In this document: piece after piece, positions 16,299-24,895 of the stretch
How positions within the stretch are numbered: position 1 is the stretch's first letter
Layout: every line of letters starts with the position of its first letter
Source of the DNA: DASSQJ01 sp963772645
GTDB lineage: Bacteria > Actinomycetota > Actinomycetes > Actinomycetales > Dermatophilaceae
Direction of reading: 5' to 3'
DNA length: 64,000 bases
Assembly: GCA_963772645.1 (NCBI GenBank)
Contig: CAVYYD010000007.1
Location: 62,001 to 126,000 of the forward strand
Position numbers and translations under genes: made by a program
Notes under the pieces: model-generated
Database searches by the model: none
What the model was told of the DNA's origin: nothing
The model's input: only the letters and a program-made list of their open reading frames with translations

Positions 16299-17651
16299 TC
16301 ACCGGGCGGGCGGCGCGGGCTCCCAGTGCACCGCCTTGAGGACGACCATCTCGCGCAGCAGGTCCGGGCCGTAGCCGGGACGCGCGCCACTGTCGCGGCG
16401 GGGGTCGGCGGACCCGCCCGGGGCGCCGCCGAAGACGGCGTTGACCTTGACGGTGCCGACCTCGAGGGTCTCGATGGCCTGGAGGGCGTGCGCGGTGTCG
16501 GGCGTCAGCACGGTGGCCGCGAGACCGTAGCGACCGGTCCCGGCGCGCTCCAGGCCCTCCTCCCAGGAGTCGACGACGGCGACCGCAGCCACCGGGCCGA
16601 ACGTCTCCTCCCTCATCACGAGCATGTCGTCCGTGCAGCCGCGGAGCACCGTCGCGAGGTAGGCACTCGAGGTCCCGGGCTCCGCCGTGCCGCCGGCCAG
16701 GACCCGGGCGCCCCGCGCGACGGCGTCGCGGACGTGGGCGTCCACGGTGGCCAGGCCCCGGGCGTCGACGAGCGGGGCGAGGGTCGTCCGGGGGTCCCGG
16801 GGGTCGCCGGTGACGTGCCCCCGGGCCAGCGAGACGAGGGCCTGCAGCACCGCGTCTGCCACCCCCGCGTGGAGGTAGACGCGCTCCACCGAGGTGCACA
16901 GCTGGCCGGCGTTCGTGAACGCGCCGAGCGCGATCTGCTCTGCCGCCCACCGCGGCTCGACGCCGTCGTCGACGACCAACGCGTCCTTGCCCCCGTTCTC
17001 GGTGACGGAGGCCGCGCCCCGGCGGGCGCAGGCCAGGCGGACCGCGGCGCCGGCCGCGCTGCTGCCGATGTGGGCGACGAGGTCGACGCCGGGGTCGCCG
17101 GCCAGGGCGGCCCCGGCCTCGCCGTCCCCCTCGACGAGCTCGAGCACCCCCTCCGGGAGGTGGCCGGCGACGAGCTCGGTGAGCCGCCGACCGGCGGCGG
17201 CACTGCGCTCGGACGGCTTGTGCACGACGGTGTTCCCGGTGACGAGCGCGGCGGCCATCAGGCCGGCGGCGGCCGGGTACGGGTCGTTCCACGGGGTGAT
17301 GACCCCGACGACGCCGCGCGGTTCGGTGCGGACCACGTCGAGCATGCCCGGCTCCCCGGCCAGGGACCGCCCGCCGCCGAGCCCGGTCACCGCGGCCTCG
17401 TCGAGCAGGTCGGCGGCCACGCCGGCGGAGTCGCGTGCTTCGGCGAGCAGCCGGCCGGTGTCGGCGCAGAGCACGTCCCCGAGGTCGTCCGTGGCTGCGC
17501 GCACCGCCGCGGCGGCCGCCCGCAGGTGGGCGGCGCGCTGTGCGGGGGACACCGTCCGCCAGCCCGGCGCGGCGCCCCGCGCTCGGCGGACGGCGTCCTG
17601 CACCGCGGGGCCCGGGTCGGTGGCGGTCGGGGTCGAGGACGTGCTGCTCAT
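16299..17651 (-). CDS. aldehyde dehydrogenase family protein
   Basis: This 450-residue protein has the NAD(P)-aldehyde dehydrogenase fold. Visible motifs are GVVGVITPWNDPYPAA, VHKPSERS (cofactor contact), the general-base glutamate in TENGGKDA (family form is E-L-G-G-K), the catalytic cysteine in FTNAGQLCTSVERVYL, and EETFGPVAAV. It is slightly shorter than the usual 470-500 residues. It is divergent from the carbamoyltransferase operon and may oxidise a sugar or aldehyde intermediate of the same glycan, which is an inference from position. Confidence 0.88.
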   Translation of the reverse strand: MSSTSSTPTATDPGPAVQDAVRRARGAAPGWRTVSPAQRAAHLRAAAAAVRAATDDLGDVLCADTGRLLAEARDSAGVAADLLDEAAVTGLGGGRSLAGEPGMLDVVRTEPRGVVGVITPWNDPYPAAAGLMAAALVTGNTVVHKPSERSAAAGRRLTELVAGHLPEGVLELVEGDGEAGAALAGDPGVDLVAHIGSSAAGAAVRLACARRGAASVTENGGKDALVVDDGVEPRWAAEQIALGAFTNAGQLCTSVERVYLHAGVADAVLQALVSLARGHVTGDPRDPRTTLAPLVDARGLATVDAHVRDAVARGARVLAGGTAEPGTSSAYLATVLRGCTDDMLVMREETFGPVAAVAVVDSWEEGLERAGTGRYGLAATVLTPDTAHALQAIETLEVGTVKVNAVFGGAPGGSADPRRDSGARPGYGPDLLREMVVLKAVHWEPAPPAR

Positions 17652-17769
17652 GGTCTGCACTTCCCCGCTCGGCCGGGCGGCCAAACCCCCCGCCGGCTCC
17701 CCCCGGCCGGTGACGCATTTTCTCGCCGGTGACGGATGAGAAGCGGTTCTCCCGGGTAGTGGGCGCGGC

Positions 17770-19440
17770 ATGAAGGTGCTGGGAGTGAACGCGATCTTCC
17801 ACGACCCGTCCGCTGCTCTGGTCGTCGACGGCCGGGTCGTGGGTGCCGCCGAGGAGGAACGGTTCTCCCGGCGCAAGCACGGGAAGCGGCCCGTTCCGTT
17901 CGCCGCGTGGGAGCTGCCCGAGCAGGCGATGCGGTGGTGCCTGGCCGAGGTCGGCCTGCGGCCGGAGGAGCTCGACGCCGTCGCCTACTCCTTCGACCCG
18001 GGGCTGGCCAAGCCGGCCGAGGACATGGGCCTGGACGACCCGTGGGACCCGCTGCGGCGGATGTACGCCGAGGCGGCGCCGGGGTTTCTCGCCACCGCCC
18101 TGCCCGGCCTGGACCGTGAGCAGGTGCGGTACGTGCCGCACCACGTGGCGCACGCCGCGTCGGCCGCCCTCGCGGCACCGTTGCCGGGGCGCGGCCGGCC
18201 GTGCAGCGTGCTCGTCCTCGACGGGCGGGGCGAGGCGGCCAGCCACCTCGCGGGGCACTACGAGGACGGTCGTCTCGAGGTGCTCGCCGCCCAGTCCCTG
18301 CCGCACTCCCTCGGCCTGCTCTACGAGTCGCTCACCGAGCACCTGGGGTTCCTGCGTTCCAGCGACGAGTACAAGGTGATGGCGCTGGCGTCGTACGGCC
18401 GCCCGGTGCATCTCGAGGCGCTGCGCGAGACGATCAGGGCCACCCCCGACGGGGGCTTCGAGGCGCCGGTACCGGACTGGTCGTCCTTCGCGCCCCGCCG
18501 CGCCGGGGGCGAGGACGACTGGCCCCCGCAGTACGCCGACCTCGCCTGCTCGGTGCAGACCCGGGTCGAGGAGGTCCTCGTCGAGCTCGCCACCTGGCTG
18601 CACGAGCGCACCGGTGACCGTGTCCTGACCATGGCCGGTGGGACCGCGCTGAACTGCGTCGCGAACAGCCGGATCTGGCGGGAGACCGCCTTCGAGCAGG
18701 TGTGGGTCCAGCCGGCGGCGGGTGATGCCGGGACCTCCCTGGGGGCGGCCCTGCAGGTGGCGGCCGACGGCGGCCGGCTCGCCGAGCCGATGACGACCGC
18801 GGCACTGGGACGCGGCTGGCGGGACGACGAGCTCGCCGCCTGGCTGCGTCGTGCCGCGGTGCCGTTCAGCACGCCCGAGGACGTCGCGGCCGAGGCGGCC
18901 GACGTGCTCGCCGGCGACGGGGTCATCGCCTGGTTCGACGGCCGCAGCGAGTTCGGGCCGCGCGCGCTGGGCCACCGCTCGCTCCTGGCGCACCCGGGTC
19001 GGGCGGCGAACCTCGAGCGGCTCAACGAGGTCAAGGGGCGCGAGCAGTTCCGTCCGGTTGCACCGATGGTCCTCGCCGAGCGTGCAGGGGAGATCTTCCA
19101 CGACGGGCCGCTGCCCAGCCCGTACATGCTCTTCGTCCACCGCGTCGACCCGGCCTGGCGCGACCGCATCCCCGCCGTCGTCCACGTCGACGGGACCGCC
19201 AGGGTGCAGACCGTCGACGACGAGGGGACCCCGCGGGTCGCCGCGCTGCTGCGCGCCTTCGAGGCGCGCACCGGCCTGCCGGTCCTCGTCAACACCAGCC
19301 TCAACACGGCCGGCCGGCCGATGGTGGACGACCCGCGGGACGCGCTCGAGGTCTTCGGCTCGGCCTCGGTCGACGCCCTCGTCCTCGGACCGCACCTCGT
19401 GCGACGCTCCGAGCTCTTCTCGGGCGCGGGGCCGCGATGA
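17770..19440 (+). CDS. NodU/TobZ-family O-carbamoyltransferase
   Basis: This 556-residue protein has the two-domain layout of the family that transfers carbamoyl from carbamoyl phosphate, via carbamoyl-AMP, to a sugar hydroxyl. The N-terminal Kae1-like domain opens with VLGVNAIFHDPSAAL and holds the metal-binding HHVAHAASA near residue 120. The C-terminal YrdC-like domain carries EFGPRALGHRSLLAHP near residue 395 and the terminal LVNTSLNTAGRPMV. It is the first gene of an eight-gene plus-strand operon and overlaps the next as ATGA. Expected role: carbamoylation of the heptose-containing glycan. Confidence 0.92.
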   Translation: MKVLGVNAIFHDPSAALVVDGRVVGAAEEERFSRRKHGKRPVPFAAWELPEQAMRWCLAEVGLRPEELDAVAYSFDPGLAKPAEDMGLDDPWDPLRRMYAEAAPGFLATALPGLDREQVRYVPHHVAHAASAALAAPLPGRGRPCSVLVLDGRGEAASHLAGHYEDGRLEVLAAQSLPHSLGLLYESLTEHLGFLRSSDEYKVMALASYGRPVHLEALRETIRATPDGGFEAPVPDWSSFAPRRAGGEDDWPPQYADLACSVQTRVEEVLVELATWLHERTGDRVLTMAGGTALNCVANSRIWRETAFEQVWVQPAAGDAGTSLGAALQVAADGGRLAEPMTTAALGRGWRDDELAAWLRRAAVPFSTPEDVAAEAADVLAGDGVIAWFDGRSEFGPRALGHRSLLAHPGRAANLERLNEVKGREQFRPVAPMVLAERAGEIFHDGPLPSPYMLFVHRVDPAWRDRIPAVVHVDGTARVQTVDDEGTPRVAALLRAFEARTGLPVLVNTSLNTAGRPMVDDPRDALEVFGSASVDALVLGPHLVRRSELFSGAGPR

Positions 19441-20954
19441 GCGGTCAGCCGCCCCGGTTCGCCGTCGTCGTGCCGACGCTCGGCCGGCCCAGCCTGGCCA
19501 CGCTCCTGGCCGGCCTCGCCGCCCAGGACGGGCCCGCCCCGTGCGAGGTGGTCGTCGTCGACGACCGACGCGACCCCTCGAGCCGGCTGGAGACCGGCCC
19601 GGCGCCGGTGCCGCACCGGGTGGTCCGGGGCTGGGGCCGGGGCCCCGCGGCCGCCCGCAACCTCGGCTGGCGCCTGGTCACGGCGGACTGGGTCGCCTTC
19701 CTCGACGACGACGTCGTCGCGCCCCCGGGCTGGACCGGCGCGCTGGTGGCCGACCTCGTCGGGCTGGGGGAGAGGGACGGTGGCTCGCAGGGACGCCTCC
19801 ACGTCCCGCTGCCGACCGGGCGCCGACCGACCGACTGGGAGCGCTCGACGGCCGGGCTGGCCGACGCGAGGTGGGCCACCGCAGACATGGCCTACCGCAG
19901 GGCCGCCCTGGTCGCCGTCGGTGGCTTCGACGAACGCTTCCCCCGGGCCTACCGCGAGGACGCCGACCTGGCGCTGCGGGTGCAGCAGGCCGGGTGGTCG
20001 CTGACCCGGGGGCGGCGGTGGGTCGAGCACCCGGTGCGCCCGGCCGGCCCGGCGACGAGTGTGCGGGTGCAACGCGGGAACGCCGACGACGCGCTGATGC
20101 GCCGGCTCCACGGCCGCCGGTGGCGTGATCTCGCCGGCACCGGCCGCGGGATGTTCCGCCGCCACCTCGTCGCGACCCTCGCCGGCGTCGCGGCCCTCGG
20201 CGTGGCGCCGTGGGTCCCCCGCTCCCGCCCCGCCAGGGCCGTGGCGACGGCCGCCGGCGCGCTCGCCGTCGGCCACCTCGCCGACTTCACCCGGGCGCGG
20301 GTGGCGCCCGGGCCGCGCACCGTCGCGGAGACGACCACGATGGCGTGGACCAGCGCGGTCATCCCTCCGGCGGCCGTCCTCCACCGGGTGCTCGGCTGGT
20401 GGCGTCACCGTCGGGCCGTACCGTGGCCGACCCCGCCGCGCGCCGTCCTGCTCGACCGCGACGGGACCATCGTGCAGGACGTGCCCTACAACGGGGAGCC
20501 GGCGGCCGTCGAGCCGGTGGCAGGGGCCCGCGAGGCCCTGGACCGGCTCCGCGCGGCCGGCCTGCCCCTCGGCGTGGTGACCAACCAGTCCGGCGTCGCG
20601 CGGGGGCTGCTGAGCACCGAGCAGGTGGCTGCGGTCAACGCCGAGGTCGAGGCCCGGCTCGGGCCGTTCGGGACCTGGCAGGTGTGCCCGCACGGGCCGG
20701 ACGACCGGTGCCGGTGCCGCAAGCCGGGCCCGGGCCTGGTGGAGGCGGCGGCCCGCGCCCTGGGGGTCCGCGCCGAGGAGTGCGTGCTCATCGGGGACAT
20801 CGGCGCCGACGCCGAGGCCGCCCGTGCCGCCGGAGCCCGGTCGGTGCTCGTCCCGACCCCGGTCACCCGCGCCGAGGAGGTGGCGGCGGCCCCGGTCGTC
20901 GCCGAGGACCTCTCGGGCGCGGTGGACCTCGTCCTCGGGTGGGGCCGTGGCTGA
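19437..20954 (+). CDS. GT2 glycosyltransferase fused to a GmhB-like HAD phosphatase
   Basis: This 505-residue fusion protein has a GT2 domain in residues about 8-230 (VVVPTLGRPS, VVVVDDRRD, FLDDDVVAPP, GFDERFPRAYREDADLALRV). A central linker contains one or two hydrophobic segments. The C-terminal 170 residues match HAD-IIIA phosphatases of the GmhB type: nucleophile motif LLDRDGTIVQ, VVTNQSGVARG, the zinc-binding CPHGPDDRCRCRKPGPG, and LIGDIGADAEAA. GmhB removes the C7 phosphate from D-glycero-D-manno-heptose 1,7-bisphosphate. Fusion to a glycosyltransferase is unusual. Overlaps: ATGA at the start, 8 bases at the end. Confidence 0.88.
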   Translation: MSGQPPRFAVVVPTLGRPSLATLLAGLAAQDGPAPCEVVVVDDRRDPSSRLETGPAPVPHRVVRGWGRGPAAARNLGWRLVTADWVAFLDDDVVAPPGWTGALVADLVGLGERDGGSQGRLHVPLPTGRRPTDWERSTAGLADARWATADMAYRRAALVAVGGFDERFPRAYREDADLALRVQQAGWSLTRGRRWVEHPVRPAGPATSVRVQRGNADDALMRRLHGRRWRDLAGTGRGMFRRHLVATLAGVAALGVAPWVPRSRPARAVATAAGALAVGHLADFTRARVAPGPRTVAETTTMAWTSAVIPPAAVLHRVLGWWRHRRAVPWPTPPRAVLLDRDGTIVQDVPYNGEPAAVEPVAGAREALDRLRAAGLPLGVVTNQSGVARGLLSTEQVAAVNAEVEARLGPFGTWQVCPHGPDDRCRCRKPGPGLVEAAARALGVRAEECVLIGDIGADAEAARAAGARSVLVPTPVTRAEEVAAAPVVAEDLSGAVDLVLGWGRG

Positions 20955-22089
20955 GCGCGGGCCCGGCGCGCGGGTGCTCGCCGTGCGGCTGGACAGCGAC
21001 GGCGACGTCCTGCTCGCCGGCCCCGCGCTCCGCCAGCTGCGCGCCGACGTCGGCCGGGTGGACCTCCTCGTCTCGCCCGCGGGGGCGGCCGCGGCCCACC
21101 TCCTGCCCGACGTCGCCGCGGTCCTCGTCGCCGAGGTGCCGTGGGTCGGCTCGGCACCGGGCCCCGGCCCGGCAGCCCTCGACGCCCTCGTCCGGACGGT
21201 GCGGGCCGGCGACTACGACGAGGTGGTGGTCCTCACCTCCTACCACCAGAGCCCCCTGCCGATGGCGCTCGTGGCGCGCTGGGCCGGCGTCCCGCGGGTG
21301 GTCGGCACGAGCGACGCGGCCCCCGGTGCGCTGCTCGACGTGCGCCACCGGAGGGTCCCCGGCCGCGACGACCCGGGGTTCGGTGGCGGCCACGAGGTCG
21401 AGGCGATGTGCGCGCTCGTCGAGGCGGCCGGGCACCCCCGCGTCCCGGACGACCGTCTCCGGGTCCGGCACGCCGCACCCCCCGCCGGGCTCGGGCGCGG
21501 CTACGTCGTGGTCCACCCGACCGCCTCGGTGCCGTCCCGCGGCATCGGCGTGGCGAGGGCGGCCGAGCACGCCCAGGCCCTCGCCGCCGCGGGCTGGCGG
21601 GTGGTCGTGACCGGCGGCCCGGGGGAGGAGCCGGTCGGGGCGGCGGTGACCCCGGTCGGCGGCGTCGACCTCACCGGACGCACCTCGCTGCGCGACCTCG
21701 CCGGCGTCCTCTCCGGGGCGGCGGCCGTCGTCGTCGGCAACACCGGCCCGGCCCACCTCGCCGCGGCGGTCGGCACCCCGGTCGTCAGCGTCTTCGCCCC
21801 GGTCGTCCCGCTCGAGCGCTGGCGGCCCTGGCGGGTCCCGCACGTCGTGCTCGGCGACCAGGACGCGCCGTGCCGGCTCACCCGCGCCCGCACCTGCCCG
21901 GTGGCCGGGCACCCGTGCACCTCGGTCGTCACCGGGCCCGAGGTGGTGTCGGCGGTGGCCTCGCTCGCCGGCACCCCGCTCGCCGCGGGGCGGTCCCGGC
22001 GCGGGGGCGCGTCGGCGCCGACGAAGGCACCGACGGCCGCACCGGTGGCCGCCGTCCGCTCCCGCCCGGCGGGGGTGCGGGCGTCGTGA
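20947..22089 (+). CDS. GT9-family (heptosyltransferase-like) glycosyltransferase
   Basis: This 380-residue protein has the GT9 fold: an N-terminal LAVRLDSDGDVLLAGPALRQL (the family start is D-x-x-L-x-T-P-x-L), and a C-terminal nucleotide-sugar site with VVHPTASVPSRG, LTGRTSLRDLAGVLSGA and NTGPAHLAAAVGTPVVSVFAPV. The GTG at 20947 overlaps the preceding stop by 8 bases. The C-terminus has a low-complexity tail of about 35 residues rich in Ala, Arg and Pro. GT9 members transfer heptose from ADP-heptose; the neighbouring heptose genes support that. Confidence 0.87.
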   Translation: MAERGPGARVLAVRLDSDGDVLLAGPALRQLRADVGRVDLLVSPAGAAAAHLLPDVAAVLVAEVPWVGSAPGPGPAALDALVRTVRAGDYDEVVVLTSYHQSPLPMALVARWAGVPRVVGTSDAAPGALLDVRHRRVPGRDDPGFGGGHEVEAMCALVEAAGHPRVPDDRLRVRHAAPPAGLGRGYVVVHPTASVPSRGIGVARAAEHAQALAAAGWRVVVTGGPGEEPVGAAVTPVGGVDLTGRTSLRDLAGVLSGAAAVVVGNTGPAHLAAAVGTPVVSVFAPVVPLERWRPWRVPHVVLGDQDAPCRLTRARTCPVAGHPCTSVVTGPEVVSAVASLAGTPLAAGRSRRGGASAPTKAPTAAPVAAVRSRPAGVRAS

Positions 22090-23069
22090 AGGTCCTGGTC
22101 TGGCACGTTCACGGCTCCTACTGCACCTCCCTGGTCCAGGGGCCGCACGAGTACCTCCTGCCGCTCCTGCCCGACCGTGGGCCCGACGGGGCGGGCCGCG
22201 CGCGCACCTGGGACTGGCCCGCGCAGGCACGAGAGGTGCCGGTCGACGCCCTGGCCGAGGAGCAGGTCGACGTCGTCGTCCTCCAGCGGCCCCACGAGGC
22301 CGACCTCGTGGAGCAGTGGACCGGGCGGCGGGTCGGGGCCGACCTCCCGGTGCTCTACCTCGAGCACAACGCCCCGACCGGGCACGCGGTGCGCAGCGAG
22401 CACCCGGTCCTGCACGACCCGCGGCTGGCCGGTGTCCCGGTCGTCCACGTCACCGCGTTCAACGCCATGGCCTGGGACTGCCGGGAGCACCCCGTGACCG
22501 TCATCGAGCACGGCATCCCGGACCCGGGTCCCCGCTACACCGGGACCGCCCCCTCGCTCGCGGTCTGCGTCAACGAGCCGGTCCGTCGCTGGCGGGTGGC
22601 CGGGACCGACCTGGTCCTGGACCTCGCGCGCACCCTGCCGCTCTCGGTGTACGGCATGGCGAGCGAGCAGCTCGGGCTGCTCGCCGAGGAGCGGCGGCTC
22701 TCCGGTCTGGACCGCCAGCGGTGCCACGACCTGCCCCAGGACGCGCTCCACGAGGCGATGGCCAGCCACCGGGTCTACCTCCACCCCTACCGGTGGACCA
22801 GCCTGGGCCTGTCCCTCCTCGAGGCGATGACGCTCGGGATGCCGGTCCTCGCGCTGTCGACGACGGAGGTGCCCGCGGCCGTTCCGCCCGCGGCGGGTCT
22901 GGTGAGCAACGACCGCGAGCTGCTGCGGGCCACGGCGTGCCGGCTGCTCGCGGACCCCGACGAGGCGCGCGAGCGCGGCCGAGCCGCCCGTGCGCACGCC
23001 CTGGAGCGCTACTCCCTCAACCGGTTCCTCGACGACTGGGACCGCATCCTCAAGGAGGTGGCATCGTGA
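22086..23069 (+). CDS. GT4-like glycosyltransferase
   Basis: This 327-residue protein has the GT-B architecture: an N-terminal VKVLVWHVHGSYCTSL, then LPVLYLEHNAPTG and VTVIEHGIPDPG. The C-terminal donor domain has a VYLHPYRWTSLGLSLLEAMTLGMPVLAL region equivalent to the EX7E motif. The start is GTG at 22086, overlapping the upstream stop as GTGA. The donor is not evident. Confidence 0.85.
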   Translation: MKVLVWHVHGSYCTSLVQGPHEYLLPLLPDRGPDGAGRARTWDWPAQAREVPVDALAEEQVDVVVLQRPHEADLVEQWTGRRVGADLPVLYLEHNAPTGHAVRSEHPVLHDPRLAGVPVVHVTAFNAMAWDCREHPVTVIEHGIPDPGPRYTGTAPSLAVCVNEPVRRWRVAGTDLVLDLARTLPLSVYGMASEQLGLLAEERRLSGLDRQRCHDLPQDALHEAMASHRVYLHPYRWTSLGLSLLEAMTLGMPVLALSTTEVPAAVPPAAGLVSNDRELLRATACRLLADPDEARERGRAARAHALERYSLNRFLDDWDRILKEVAS

Positions 23070-24895
23070 AGATCGCGATGGTGTCCGAGCACGCGAGCCC
23101 GCTCGCCGCGCTCGGCGAGGCCGACGCCGGGGGGCAGAACGTCCACGTGGCGCAGCTGTCGCTCGCCCTGGCCCGCCGCGGCCACGAGGTGCGGGTCTAC
23201 ACCCGCCGTGACGACCCCGACCTGCCCGAGCTGGTCCCCGTGGCCCCCGGCGTGGTCGTCGTCCACGTGCCGGCCGGGCCCGCGCGGCACCTGCCGAAGG
23301 ACGAGCTCCTGCCCTTCATGGCCGAGTTCGGCCGGTGGATGGCCGAGGACTGGGAGCGCACCGGTGACCCCGACGTCGTGCACGGGCACTTCTGGATGTC
23401 GGGCCTGGCCGCCCGCCACGCCACGGACCGACGCCGGGTCCCGGCCGTCCAGACCTTCCACGCGCTCGGCAGCGTCAAGCGTCGCCACCAGCGGGACGCC
23501 GACACCAGCCCGCCCGAGCGCGTCGAACTCGAGTGCCGGGTGGCCCGGGAGGCGGACGTCGTCCTGGCGACCTGCCGCGAAGAGGTCGAGGAGCTGGGCC
23601 GCCTCGGCGTCCCGACCGACCACGTCGTGGTGGTGCCCTGCGGGGTCGACACCGACGTCTTCGTCCCGGACGGCCCCGCGCCGGGGGGCCGGGACCGTCG
23701 CCCCGCCGGTGGCCGGGCGCGGCTGCTCGCGGTCGGTCGCCTCGTCGAGCGCAAGGGCTTCGACCTCGCGGTGCGGGCCCTGGCCGACCTCCCGGACGTC
23801 GAGCTCCTCGTCGTCGGCGGGCCGCCGGAGGAGGCCCTCGGCGAGGACGCGGAGGCCCGCCGGCTGCGCCGCCTCGCCGACGACCTCGGCGTCGGTGACC
23901 GGTTGGTGCTGAGCGGCCAGCGACCGCAGGAGGCCATGCCCGCGCTCTACCGGTCGGCGGACCTCGTCCTCGCCGTGCCGTGGTACGAGCCGTTCGGGAT
24001 CACCCCGCTGGAGGCGGCGGCCTGCGGCCGGCCGCTCGTCGGGAGCGCCGTCGGTGGGCTGCTGGACTCGGTCGATGACGGGGTTACCGGCCTGCTCGTC
24101 CCACCGCGCGACGTGCCCGCGCTCGCCGCGGCGGTGCGCCGCCTGCTCGAGGACCCGCAGGAGGCAGCCCGGATGGGACGCCGAGCCCGGGCCCGGGCCG
24201 TGGAGCGCTTCGACTGGTCCGTGGTCGCCACCCGGACCGAGGACGCGCTGCTCGCGGCGGTCGACGGCGTCGGGGCGCGCCCCCGGGGCCGGTCGTGGCT
24301 GGCGGAGCACACCCGGGAGGTGGACTGCGGGATGCGTTCGCTCGTGCGGCAGTCCGACCTCGTGCAGTCCTGGGGCGAACGGCTCGCGGACGCCCTCGTC
24401 GGCGGGGGCCGCCTGCTCGCCGCCGGGAACGGGGGCAGTGCCGCGGAGGCCCAGCACCTCACCGCCGAGCTCGTCGGCCGGTGGTGCACCGACCGCCGCC
24501 CGCTCTCGGCGATCGCGCTGACCGCGGAGACCTCGAGCCTGACGGCCATCCTCAACGACTACGGCCCCGACGAGGTGTTCGCCCGTCAGGTGGAGGCGCA
24601 CGGTCGACCCGGGGACGTCCTCGTCCTGCTCTCCACCAGCGGCGGCAGCAGCAACGTCATCCACGCGGCCAAGCGCGGACTCGACGCGGGCCTGCACGTG
24701 TGGGCGATGACCGGCCCGGGCCCCAACCCGCTGGCGGGCCTGGCCGACGAGGCCGTCGTCGTGGAGGCGCCGAGCACCGCCGCCGTCCAGGAGGTGCACC
24801 TCGTCGCGATCCACGCGCTGTGCGCGGCCCTCGACGCCACGCTGACCCGGCGGGGCCTGATGGAGGCCGGCCCGGTCTGCCGGCAGGCGTCGTGA
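23066..24895 (+). CDS. GT4 glycosyltransferase fused to a GmhA-like SIS isomerase
   Basis: This 609-residue fusion protein has a full GT4 glycosyltransferase in residues about 1-405 (GGQNVHVAQLSLALARRGHEV, LLAVGRLVERKGFDLAVRAL, WYEPFGITPLEAAACGRPLVGSAVGG). The C-terminal 190 residues are a SIS-domain phosphoheptose isomerase (LLAAGNGGSAAEAQHLTAELVGR, TAETSSLTAILNDYG, VLLSTSGGSSNVIHAA), which turns sedoheptulose 7-phosphate into D-glycero-D-manno-heptose 7-phosphate. The start is GTG with AAGGAGGTG before it, overlapping the previous stop as GTGA. No separate gmhA gene is nearby, so this domain probably supplies the pathway's first step. Confidence 0.9.
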   Translation: MKIAMVSEHASPLAALGEADAGGQNVHVAQLSLALARRGHEVRVYTRRDDPDLPELVPVAPGVVVVHVPAGPARHLPKDELLPFMAEFGRWMAEDWERTGDPDVVHGHFWMSGLAARHATDRRRVPAVQTFHALGSVKRRHQRDADTSPPERVELECRVAREADVVLATCREEVEELGRLGVPTDHVVVVPCGVDTDVFVPDGPAPGGRDRRPAGGRARLLAVGRLVERKGFDLAVRALADLPDVELLVVGGPPEEALGEDAEARRLRRLADDLGVGDRLVLSGQRPQEAMPALYRSADLVLAVPWYEPFGITPLEAAACGRPLVGSAVGGLLDSVDDGVTGLLVPPRDVPALAAAVRRLLEDPQEAARMGRRARARAVERFDWSVVATRTEDALLAAVDGVGARPRGRSWLAEHTREVDCGMRSLVRQSDLVQSWGERLADALVGGGRLLAAGNGGSAAEAQHLTAELVGRWCTDRRPLSAIALTAETSSLTAILNDYGPDEVFARQVEAHGRPGDVLVLLSTSGGSSNVIHAAKRGLDAGLHVWAMTGPGPNPLAGLADEAVVVEAPSTAAVQEVHLVAIHALCAALDATLTRRGLMEAGPVCRQAS

